A DNA stretch of 13,284 bases from positions 1 to 13,284 of the forward strand of contig DAAI01000044.1 in the NCBI GenBank assembly GCA_001701105.1. The letters run 5' to 3'. This document shows, piece by piece, positions 7,194 through 13,284 of this stretch (the stretch's first letter is position 1; every line of letters begins with the position of its first letter). Below the pieces are notes generated by a model, which saw only the letters and a program-made list of their open reading frames with translations, ran no database searches and was not told the origin of the DNA. Source of the stretch: Bacteroidales bacterium GP1. Its GTDB lineage: Bacteria > Bacteroidota > Bacteroidia > Bacteroidales > Muribaculaceae. The translations under genes were made by a program, and so were the position numbers.

Positions 7194-8276
7194 GTGACAC
7201 GATTGTTAAAGGTGGGAATCACCCACGGTGATTATAACGGCATAGGCTATGAAGTGACCCTCAAGGCATTGGCAGATGATCGGATCCCGGAGCTTTTTAC
7301 TCCCGTATTTTTTGCAATTCCCGAATTAGTTGCAGAGGCTGCGAGCCGTTTTGAACTGGAATTACCTAAAATTAATATAATTGCGGACGCATCGGAAGCC
7401 CAGCCTGGCATTCTCAATGTGGTGGATATCAAGGTCGGCAATGTAAAATTGCAACCGGGTATCGGCACTCCCGAATCGGGGGCCGCGGCAGTCAAAGCTC
7501 TTGAAATGGGAGTAGCCTCAGCGCTTGAAGGCACTGTGGATTGTCTTGTCACCGCGCCGATTTCCAAAGAGGCTGTTCAGAGCAATTCCTTTAATTTCAC
7601 TGGGCATACGGAATTTCTTGCCGAGCGAGCAGAGGCAAAGACTCAGATGATTCTTTTCGACGATTCGTTGCGCGTGGCTTTGCTATCCACTCACAAAGCT
7701 ATATCGGAGATTCCGGCTACGGTCACATTAGAGGGGATAGTGGAGGCGTTGCATCTGTTCAATAATTCCCTGAGCCTCGATTTTGGCTATGAAAAGCCCA
7801 ATATCGCCGTATTGTCGCTAAATCCGCACTGCGGCGACGGAGGATTGCTCGGACGTGAGGAGATAGAAGTCATCAAGCCTGCGCTGGAGTCATTGGAGCC
7901 ATCGATGTATGTATTCGGTCCATACGCCGCCGATGGTTTCTTTGCTTCCGGAAATTGGAAGAAATTTGATGGAGTGCTGGCAATGTACCATGATCAGGGT
8001 CTGGCTCCATTCAAGGCATTGGCTGGTCAGCGGGGTGTGAACTTCACGTCGGGACTACCGTTTGTACGCACCTCTCCCGATCATGGCACCGGCTTCGACA
8101 TCGCCTGGGCCGGAGTGGCTGATCCGACTTCGATGAGAGAAGCGCTCTACAAGGCCATCGACCTCACGCGCACCCGCCGCCGCAATCTGGCTGCCGCGGC
8201 GAATCCATTGAAGGTCCAGCCCCCGGAGAAACAGGACAAGAAAGAGCATAAGAACGAAAAACCGGCAGTGCAATGA
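7194..8276 (+). CDS. pdxA: 4-hydroxythreonine-4-phosphate dehydrogenase PdxA
   Basis: NAD-dependent cytosolic enzyme of the DXP-dependent pyridoxal-phosphate pathway. It oxidises 4-phosphohydroxy-threonine, whose decarboxylated product is used by PdxJ. The three metal-binding histidines are in place: His138 (GHTEFLA), His212 (NPHCGDGG) and His266 (YHDQGLAPFK). The N-terminus KVGITHGDYNGIGYE is the usual substrate loop. Translation starts at GTG (7194), since no ATG lies upstream in frame at a sensible distance and the family begins just before this motif. At 360 aa it is slightly long, with a charged Lys/Glu/Gln-rich tail of about 18 residues after the conserved fold. Its stop codon overlaps the next start by four bases (ATGA), implying translational coupling to the nucleotidyltransferase. 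Confidence 0.95.
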   Translation: MTRLLKVGITHGDYNGIGYEVTLKALADDRIPELFTPVFFAIPELVAEAASRFELELPKINIIADASEAQPGILNVVDIKVGNVKLQPGIGTPESGAAAVKALEMGVASALEGTVDCLVTAPISKEAVQSNSFNFTGHTEFLAERAEAKTQMILFDDSLRVALLSTHKAISEIPATVTLEGIVEALHLFNNSLSLDFGYEKPNIAVLSLNPHCGDGGLLGREEIEVIKPALESLEPSMYVFGPYAADGFFASGNWKKFDGVLAMYHDQGLAPFKALAGQRGVNFTSGLPFVRTSPDHGTGFDIAWAGVADPTSMREALYKAIDLTRTRRRNLAAAANPLKVQPPEKQDKKEHKNEKPAVQ

Positions 8277-8977
8277 ATTTTGGAATTATAGCGGCCGGCG
8301 AAGGCAGTCGGTTGGCCGGCGAAGGAGTAAGTCTCCCTAAGCCTCTCGTGGAAATCAACGGAGAGCCGATGATCGGACGCCTTCTGCGCATATTTGCCGG
8401 ATTGGGAGCGGAGGAAGTGGCGATAGTGACAAATGCCACCCGCCCGGAGACGGCCGAGTATCTGCGGAGCATAGAGGCGACGCTCCCCTTCAGGCTATCG
8501 GTGAAGGAAGCGGTGACCCCTTCGTCGATGCATACTTTTGCGATAATGGGAGAAATGCTTAAGGGGAAAGGACGATTTGTGGCGACGACTGTTGATACGG
8601 TGTTCAATGAAGATGCATTTGCGGGATACGTGAAAGCATTTTCAGAAGCTCCCGCGGATGTGGATGGAATGATGGCAGTCACCACCTTTGTCGATGATGA
8701 GAAGCCCCTCTATGTGGCCACTGATGATTCAATGAACATAACGGCTTTCACCGATACTCCCGCTCCGGCCACAAGGCACATTTCTGCGGGCGTTTACGGA
8801 CTCGACAGCCGCGCACTCGGCATCCTGGACGACTGCATAGCCTCCGGAACCTTGAGGATGCGCAATTTCCAGCGTGAATTGGTGGCGGCCGGCCAGCATC
8901 TGAAGGCTTACGACATAGGGAAAGCCGTGGATGTGGATCATGCCGGCGATGTGAAGACTGCCGAAACGATAGCATGA
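8273..8977 (+). CDS. Sugar-phosphate-type nucleotidyltransferase in inositol locus (possible inositol-phosphate cytidylyltransferase)
   Basis: A 234-aa GT-A-fold NTP transferase. The N-terminal nucleotide loop reads AAGEGSRL (7-14) followed by PKPLVEINGEPMI (from 22), close to the RmlA/GlmU/MobA-type signature. Asp108 (TTVDTVF) fits the first metal-binding Asp and Asp220/Asp222 near the C-terminus fit the second. It stops after the catalytic domain, with no left-handed beta-helix or acyltransferase part. It overlaps pdxA by four bases and is followed 32 bases later by the ATP-grasp gene. With a CDP-alcohol transferase, a HAD phosphatase and ino1 next to it, a CTP:inositol-phosphate cytidylyltransferase making CDP-inositol is attractive. 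In di-myo-inositol-phosphate producers that activity is paired with a CDP-alcohol transferase. The substrate is inference; a choline- or sugar-phosphate substrate is possible. Confidence 0.82.
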   Translation: MNFGIIAAGEGSRLAGEGVSLPKPLVEINGEPMIGRLLRIFAGLGAEEVAIVTNATRPETAEYLRSIEATLPFRLSVKEAVTPSSMHTFAIMGEMLKGKGRFVATTVDTVFNEDAFAGYVKAFSEAPADVDGMMAVTTFVDDEKPLYVATDDSMNITAFTDTPAPATRHISAGVYGLDSRALGILDDCIASGTLRMRNFQRELVAAGQHLKAYDIGKAVDVDHAGDVKTAETIA

Positions 8978-9009
8978 GGGTTACAAAGAGATGAAATAAC
9001 TTACAGGAT

Positions 9010-9879
9010 ATGGCAAATTACAAGATAGCCGGAGTGATGCGGGCCGGGGCTTATTCGCCCAACCATATAGGCAACGATGCCGCAATATTCAATGTCGTGG
9101 CCGACCATCTCCGCAAGCGCGGCTGCGAGGTGACTGTATATAGCGAGGAGCAATTCCAAAACACGGAGATCGAGGAGCCGGTGATAATGAATATGTGTCG
9201 CGAACAGGCCTCTATTCTTAAACTGCAGGCCCTTGAGGATGCAGGCGGTAAACTCGTAATCAATTCAGGTCACGGAATCGAGAACTGTACGAGGGAGCGC
9301 ATGACCCGCCTTTTGCTTAGAGAAGGCATTCCTTATCCTGATTCATTGATAGTCAACACCAATGAGGATGTGCGGCCCGAGCTTGAAAGGGCAGGCTTCA
9401 CCTCCTGTTGGATAAAACGGGGCGATTTTCACGCCATGCACAAGGAAGATGTATCGTACTGCCGGCATATTGAGGAAGCTCAGGATGTGCTGCACGAATA
9501 TTACTACCGAGGCATCCGGAGAGCGGTAATCAACCGGCACCTCGTGGGTGATCTGGTAAAATTCTATGGCGTGCAGGGTGATCCGTTCTTCTATTGGTTC
9601 TATCCTTTCGACGAGGGTCACAGCAAATACGGCTATGAAGCAGTCAATGGCAAGAGCCATGGTTTCCCGTTTGATGAGTCGAGGCTGCATGAGATTTGCG
9701 AGCAAGCGTCGGTGGTGACGGATGTAATGGTCTATGGTGGCGACTGCATAATTGATAGCGAGGGAGGAATGCAGATAATCGATTTTAACGACTGGCCGAG
9801 TTTCGCCCCCTGCCGGACGGAAGCTGCGCCTGCAATAGCCAAGAGTATCCTCCGGGCAATTAAGAAACATATCCGTTAA
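9010..9879 (+). CDS. ATP-grasp family protein of unknown substrate, inositol locus
   Basis: A 289-aa soluble protein with ATP-grasp organisation. An N-terminal pre-ATP-grasp fold (1-80) is followed by VINSGHGIENCTRERMTRLL (83-102) and GIPYPDS (106-112), the lead-in seen in RimK-like enzymes. WIKRGD with Lys136 fits the adenine-side lysine strand, and INRHLVGDLVKFYG (174-187) resembles the segment with the second ATP-binding residue. The metal-ligand strands are GGDCIID (243-249) and IIDFNDWPSF (256-265), so Asp245, Asp258 and Asn260 are the likely Mg ligands. Such enzymes join a carboxylate to an amine or thiol, but eukaryotic inositol-trisphosphate 5/6-kinases share the fold. Because it sits 11 bases before the CDP-alcohol transferase, it may act on the inositol compound or head group. 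No function can be assigned from sequence alone. Confidence 0.8.
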   Translation: MANYKIAGVMRAGAYSPNHIGNDAAIFNVVADHLRKRGCEVTVYSEEQFQNTEIEEPVIMNMCREQASILKLQALEDAGGKLVINSGHGIENCTRERMTRLLLREGIPYPDSLIVNTNEDVRPELERAGFTSCWIKRGDFHAMHKEDVSYCRHIEEAQDVLHEYYYRGIRRAVINRHLVGDLVKFYGVQGDPFFYWFYPFDEGHSKYGYEAVNGKSHGFPFDESRLHEICEQASVVTDVMVYGGDCIIDSEGGMQIIDFNDWPSFAPCRTEAAPAIAKSILRAIKKHIR

Positions 9880-9890
9880 TCTGATGAGCC

Positions 9891-10832
9891 ATGTCACATA
9901 AGATTGATAGTTCTGAATATAAGGCATCGCTGAAATCGTACGATACGGAAGAATGGTTCGATCTTCATTTCTATCGTCCGATAGGGTATATGTGGGCCTG
10001 TCTGGCCCGACGTCTCGGCATCACTCCCAATGTAATAACGATTGCCTCGATTTTCCTGGGTCTCGGAGCGGGCTTTTGCTTTTACTTCGACAATATATGG
10101 TGGAATCTCTTAGGAGTGGTGTTGCTGGTATGGGCTGATTCGTTTGATTCAGCCGACGGTCAGCTTGCGCGTCTCACAGGACAGTATTCACGACTTGGCC
10201 GCATCCTCGATGGCTTGAGCGGCGATATATGGTTTGCAGCCATATATGTTGCGATATGCCTCCGTGAGAATGTAACGTCGGCATTCTTCGGGGCTCATCA
10301 TTGGGTGATATGGGTAATGGCCGTAACAACCGGCATTTGCCACGGATTGCAGGCTGCCATGGCCGACTATTACCGTCAGTTTCACTTATGGATTGTAAAA
10401 GGCCCCGACGGCACGGAGCTGGAATCGTCGTCCAATCTGCGTGACAAATACCATAACCTCTCATGGAGCAGAAATTTCTTCTCCAAGCTCGTGATGACCT
10501 TCTATCTTAACTATACGGTGGGTCAAGAAAAGCGCACTCCCCGCTTGCAGCGGCTGCGTCGGCTGCTGGCCTCACGTTATGGAGGCCACCTTCCGGAAGA
10601 ACTGCGTGCTAAGATGCGTAAGATGTCGCTGCCATTGATGAAATATACAAATATCCTGTCGTTCAACGTGCGCACATGGGCTCTTTTCGCGGCAATCCTA
10701 ATTTTTCAGATGCCTTGGCTATATTTTGCTTTCGAATTGGTCGTTTTGAACGTTATATTGATATACATGGTGGTCCGCCACGAGCGGATGTGCAGGCTTA
10801 TAACAGCTGAACTTGAAAAATCAAACAACTAA
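9891..10832 (+). CDS. CDP-alcohol phosphatidyltransferase family membrane enzyme (candidate phosphatidylinositol-phosphate or inositol-phosphate transferase)
   Basis: A 313-aa integral membrane enzyme that moves a phospho-alcohol from a CDP carrier. The CDP-alcohol signature begins with Asp86 and Asp89, then GQLAR, eight residues, Gly103 and Asp107. The fourth Asp, normally four residues after the third, is Gly111 here, with Asp112 one step later. Hydrophobic helices lie near 44-82, 112-125, 135-160 and 253-300. A basic cytosolic stretch (about 165-250) is longer than in small PgsA-type enzymes. It is 11 bases after the ATP-grasp gene and 6 bases before the HAD gene. Given ino1 and similar Bacteroides inositol-lipid clusters, the likeliest role is joining inositol phosphate to a CDP-activated lipid. 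If the nucleotidyltransferase makes CDP-inositol, the direction would differ. Confidence 0.85.
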   Translation: MSHKIDSSEYKASLKSYDTEEWFDLHFYRPIGYMWACLARRLGITPNVITIASIFLGLGAGFCFYFDNIWWNLLGVVLLVWADSFDSADGQLARLTGQYSRLGRILDGLSGDIWFAAIYVAICLRENVTSAFFGAHHWVIWVMAVTTGICHGLQAAMADYYRQFHLWIVKGPDGTELESSSNLRDKYHNLSWSRNFFSKLVMTFYLNYTVGQEKRTPRLQRLRRLLASRYGGHLPEELRAKMRKMSLPLMKYTNILSFNVRTWALFAAILIFQMPWLYFAFELVVLNVILIYMVVRHERMCRLITAELEKSNN

Positions 10833-10838
10833 TGAGAT

Positions 10839-11555
10839 ATGGATGCATCGAAAGTAAAAGGGCTCATATTTGATTACGGCGGCACTCTTGATACGGGCGG
10901 ACGCCACTGGAGCAATGTGATTTACGACGGCTATCAGAAAGCGGGAGTGGCTGTCGACAATGCGGAATTCCGTGAGGCTTATGTCTATGCAGAACGCCAG
11001 CTGGCGAAGGAGCGGCATATTCTTCCGAGTCATGATTTTCATGACATGCTCCTGATAAAGATAAAGATAGAGCTGGAATGGCTCGTGACGCAGGGTCATT
11101 TCGCTCCGCAGGATGTGGAACCCAAGGCAAAGGAGATAGCCGATTATTGTTATGCGTGTGCCAAAAGCAATGTGGATGCGGCCAAACCTGTGCTTGAAGG
11201 GCTGGCAAAGAAATATCCCCTGGTGCTCGTGTCGAATTTTTATGGCAATATAGAAACCGTCCTTACAGACTTTGGCATCCGTGATTATTTCAAGGCCATA
11301 ATAGAGAGTGCAGTGGTGGGTGTCCGCAAACCTGACCCGCGTATCTTTGAGAAGGGCGTCGAATCGCTTGGCCTGAAGCCGGAGGAGGTTCTGGTGATCG
11401 GTGATTCCTATAGTAAGGATATATTACCGGCTGAGAAGGCCGGTTGTCAGGTGCTATGGCTAAAAGGGGAGTCATGGACAGCCGAGGAAAGCGCGGCCTA
11501 TCATCCGGACACCATCCTGCGCCTTGAGGATGCGCTTACGATTTTAAGTGAATAG
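10839..11555 (+). CDS. HAD-superfamily hydrolase, candidate inositol-lipid phosphate phosphatase
   Basis: A 238-aa cytosolic HAD protein with a helical C1 cap (about 20-105). Motif I is FDYGGTLD with nucleophile Asp12, but the usual general-acid Asp two residues on is Gly14. Motif II is Ser132 (LVSNF), motif III is Lys164 (VRKPDPRIF) and motif IV is GDSYSKD with Asp189 and Asp194. The C-terminus (TILRLEDALTIL) is common in phosphoglycolate-phosphatase-like members. It lies 6 bases after the CDP-alcohol transferase and is the last gene of the packed run. In the B. theta-type inositol pathway a phosphatase must remove the 3-phosphate from phosphatidylinositol phosphate, and this is the natural candidate. 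Activity against that substrate is inference, and the DxG variant leaves the acid/base step open. Confidence 0.86.
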   Translation: MDASKVKGLIFDYGGTLDTGGRHWSNVIYDGYQKAGVAVDNAEFREAYVYAERQLAKERHILPSHDFHDMLLIKIKIELEWLVTQGHFAPQDVEPKAKEIADYCYACAKSNVDAAKPVLEGLAKKYPLVLVSNFYGNIETVLTDFGIRDYFKAIIESAVVGVRKPDPRIFEKGVESLGLKPEEVLVIGDSYSKDILPAEKAGCQVLWLKGESWTAEESAAYHPDTILRLEDALTILSE

Positions 11556-11593
11556 AACGGAACACATTTCTGAGGTGTGAGATTTCGATAGCT

Positions 11594-11601
11594 TAATTTT
11601 G
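11594..11601 (+). promoter_or_regulatory. Possible -7 element ahead of ino1
   Basis: TAATTTTG fits TAnnTTTG, but the expected upstream TTG about 20 bases before it is missing (only TTTCTG near 11567-11572). If used, the long hairpin at 11616-11654 would sit in the leader. A TATAAT-like string also occurs near 11691 but is not the Bacteroidetes consensus. Weak call. Confidence 0.3.
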
Positions 11602-11615
11602 ATAAATTAACAGAA

Positions 11616-11654
11616 TTGCCCGATTTGTCTTAAATATTAAGATAAATTGGGCAA
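11616..11654 (+). repeat. 18-bp inverted repeat with 3-base loop
   Basis: The left arm (11616-11633, TTGCCCGATTTGTCTTAA) and right arm (11637-11654, TTAAGATAAATTGGGCAA) pair at every position as RNA, with two G-U pairs, around ATA. It lies 60 bases after the HAD stop codon. The following sequence (AAACGTATTTTG) is only loosely T-rich. It may end the six-gene transcript, stabilise its 3' end, or be a binding site before ino1. Confidence 0.85.
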
Positions 11655-11730
11655 AAACGTATTTTGTTAACATAGTTTAAGAATAGGGGTATAATTATTT
11701 TAATAAAAACACTTGGCTGTTTGGAAAATT

Positions 11731-11758
11731 GGTGATAATTTTACACCCAATAATCACC
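11731..11758 (+). repeat. Inverted repeat GGTGAT...ATCACC upstream of ino1
   Basis: GGTGAT (11731-11736) is matched by ATCACC (11753-11758). An inner ACACC (about 11743-11747) offers a competing partner for GGTG. It lies in the AT-rich 295-base gap before ino1 and could be an operator or leader hairpin. The rest of the gap, including 11760-11850, shows nothing I can name. Confidence 0.45.
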
Positions 11759-11850
11759 GGCTCGAGCAGTCGGCGTGCGCAACGGTCAGAGAGATGATGA
11801 TTTCATGCGCATTAACCCGGAATTGAACACATAAATCACACAATTAAACT

Positions 11851-13179
11851 ATGTCATCAAAAAAAGCAGAAGCACCCAAAGGGAAGCTCGGAGTCATGGT
11901 GGTAGGACTCGGCGCCGTCAGCTCCACTTTCATCACGGGCGTTCTTATGACCCGCAAGGGCCTCGCAAAGCCGGTAGGATCCATGACCCAATACGATAAA
12001 ATCCGTGTGGGCCGTGGCGAAGATAAGAAATATCTCCATTATAAAGACATCGTGCCGCTGGCCGACCTCAACGATATTGAGTTTGCCGCATGGGATGTTT
12101 ATCCCGCCAATGCGTATGAAAGCGCAATCAACTGCGAAGTGCTCAAGGAGAAAGATATAGAGCCTGTGCGCGAAGAACTTGAGAAAATCAAGCCACTCAA
12201 GGCAGCTTTCGACCACAATTATGCCAAGCGTCTCGACGGCGACAATGTGAAGCAGGTGAAAGATCGCTGGGATATGGTTGAACAGATCCGCGAGGACATA
12301 CGCAATTTCAAGAAAGAGACGGGTGTTGACCGCGTGGTTGTGCTTTGGGCAGCTTCTACGGAAGTATATGTTCCGGTAGATGAGAAAATCCACGGCACGC
12401 TCGAGGCTCTTGAGGCAGCGATGAAGGCCGACGACAAGGAGCATATCGCTCCCTCGATGTGCTATGCCTATGCAGCCCTCGCCGAGGGTGCCCCCTTCAT
12501 AATGGGCGCTCCGAACACCACAGTCGACATCCCGGCCATGTGGGAGCTCGCTGAAAAGACCGGAATGCCGATAGCCGGAAAAGACTTCAAGACAGGACAA
12601 ACGCTCGTGAAGAGCGGATTCGCCCCAATCATCGGCACCCGTTGCCTCGGCCTTAACGGCTGGTTCTCGACAAATATCCTCGGAAACCGCGACGGCCTTG
12701 TGCTTGACGAGCCCGCCAATTTCCGCACAAAAGAGGTTTCCAAGCTCTCTACGCTTGAATCCATTCTCGTGCCCGAAGATCAGCCCGACCTCTATGGCCA
12801 CGGCAACGATGAGGATACGCAGTACTATCATAAAGTACGCATCAACTATTATCCTCCGCGCAACGATAACAAGGAGGGCTGGGACAATATCGACATCTTC
12901 GGCTGGATGGGCTATCCGATGCAGATAAAGATCAACTTCCTCTGCCGTGATTCAATCCTTGCCGCTCCTCTTTGCCTTGACCTCGTGCTCCTCTCCGACC
13001 TCGCTATGCGCGCAGGCCGCAGCGGCATCCAGCGATTCCTCAGCTTCTTCCTCAAGAGCCCGATGCACGACTACACGAAGGATGAAGTACCCGTAAACCA
13101 CCTCTTCCAGCAGTACACCATGTTGAAGAACGCCATCCGCGAGATGGGCGGTTATGAGGCCGACGAGGAAATCGATTGA
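11851..13179 (+). CDS. ino1: myo-Inositol-1(3)-phosphate synthase
   Basis: NAD-dependent cytosolic enzyme that cyclises glucose-6-phosphate to inositol phosphate, the committed step of inositol synthesis. The N-terminal Rossmann loop is VVGLGAVSS (17-25). The family's active-site segment GKDFKTGQT is at 243-251, with Lys244 and Lys247 as likely catalytic lysines, followed by GWFSTNILGNRDG and the conserved MQIKINFLCRDSILAAPL core. The 442-aa length lies between the short archaeal forms and the eukaryotic enzymes of about 510 aa. It is separated from the rest of the inositol genes by 295 bases with two inverted repeats, so it is probably transcribed from its own promoter. Glucose-6-phosphate supply connects it loosely to the phosphohexomutase at the start of the window. 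trmD follows after 9 bases. Confidence 0.95.
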   Translation: MSSKKAEAPKGKLGVMVVGLGAVSSTFITGVLMTRKGLAKPVGSMTQYDKIRVGRGEDKKYLHYKDIVPLADLNDIEFAAWDVYPANAYESAINCEVLKEKDIEPVREELEKIKPLKAAFDHNYAKRLDGDNVKQVKDRWDMVEQIREDIRNFKKETGVDRVVVLWAASTEVYVPVDEKIHGTLEALEAAMKADDKEHIAPSMCYAYAALAEGAPFIMGAPNTTVDIPAMWELAEKTGMPIAGKDFKTGQTLVKSGFAPIIGTRCLGLNGWFSTNILGNRDGLVLDEPANFRTKEVSKLSTLESILVPEDQPDLYGHGNDEDTQYYHKVRINYYPPRNDNKEGWDNIDIFGWMGYPMQIKINFLCRDSILAAPLCLDLVLLSDLAMRAGRSGIQRFLSFFLKSPMHDYTKDEVPVNHLFQQYTMLKNAIREMGGYEADEEID

Positions 13180-13188
13180 TTCCTATTG

Positions 13189-13284
13189 ATGAGAATAGAC
13201 ATTCTAACAGTAGTGCCGGAGATGATTGAGCCGTTTGTCGACTGCTCGATTCTCCGGCGCCGCCAGTCGACCCCTTTGTAGTGG
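13189..13284 (+). CDS. trmD: trmD, tRNA (guanine-37-N1)-methyltransferase, 5' part only
   Basis: The window ends inside this gene. The first codons read MRIDILTVVPEMIEPF followed by CSILRR, matching the N-terminus of bacterial TrmD, which methylates G37 of tRNAs with SAM to prevent frameshifting. The start ATG is 9 bases after the ino1 stop. The frame then reads RQSTPL and hits TAG at 13279-13281, only 30 codons in. In the family this point is normally an uninterrupted RAxxKGL segment, so the last 25 bases look like sequence error, contig-end noise or a real disruption. I favour the first two. Confidence 0.72.

Noticed and set aside
11685..11700. TATAAT-like box as ino1 promoter
   Set aside because: Bacteroidetes primary sigma does not use this consensus and no matching upstream element is seen; AT-rich sequence gives such matches by chance.
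11857..12831. 324-aa open frame on the minus strand opposite ino1
   Set aside because: It lies wholly within a clear ino1 gene, matches no family I know, and is explained by codon bias of the sense strand.
1..13284. Defence island, CRISPR array, prophage or mobile element
   Set aside because: No repeats of array type, no integrase, transposase or phage genes; all genes are metabolic or housekeeping and composition is even.

Overview
The window looks like chromosomal DNA from a Bacteroidales bacterium, most likely a Muribaculaceae-type gut member. The evidence is Bacteroidetes-type promoters (TTTG/TTG, about 20 bases, then TAnnTTTG), weak or absent Shine-Dalgarno sites, balanced GC with AT-rich intergenic gaps, and protein families typical of that order. 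The taxonomic call is inference. There are no insertion sequences, CRISPR arrays, integrases or phage genes, and all but the first gene are on the + strand.

Layout. (1) Positions 1-335: a tRNA-Arg(TCT) on the minus strand, cut at its 3' end by the window edge, with a divergent intergenic promoter region. (2) 336-2093: an alpha-D-phosphohexomutase. (3) 2094-3688: metK (S-adenosylmethionine synthetase) behind a structured leader. The leader has a strong promoter, a SAM-II-like pseudoknot aptamer candidate starting at the predicted transcript 5' end, a 9-bp hairpin, and a terminator hairpin with a T-rich tail just before the start codon. It is probably a SAM-controlled attenuator. (4) 3893-6028: a membrane-anchored SurA/PpiD-like periplasmic folding factor with its own promoter and a strong terminator. 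(5) 6118-11555: six close-packed genes. rlmN and pdxA come first, followed by a nucleotidyltransferase, an ATP-grasp protein, a CDP-alcohol phosphatidyltransferase and a HAD phosphatase. (6) 11556-11850: an AT-rich gap with an 18-bp perfect hairpin and a second inverted repeat. (7) 11851-13179: ino1 (myo-inositol-phosphate synthase), then the first codons of trmD.

How the genes work together. The last four genes of the packed run plus ino1 form an inositol-phosphate/inositol-lipid locus. Ino1 makes inositol phosphate from glucose-6-phosphate, the CDP-alcohol transferase moves a phospho-alcohol group, and the HAD enzyme can remove a phosphate. Related MIPS / PI-phosphate synthase / phosphatase clusters make inositol lipids in gut Bacteroides. 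The nucleotidyltransferase and the ATP-grasp protein are not explained by that minimal pathway. With the nucleotidyltransferase included, the set also matches the enzyme order of the di-myo-inositol-phosphate (CDP-inositol) pathway. The ATP-grasp enzyme has no assignable substrate and is the best candidate here for an undescribed step. Two catalytic motifs are unusual: a shifted last Asp in the CDP-alcohol transferase and a Gly in place of the general-acid Asp in the HAD protein.
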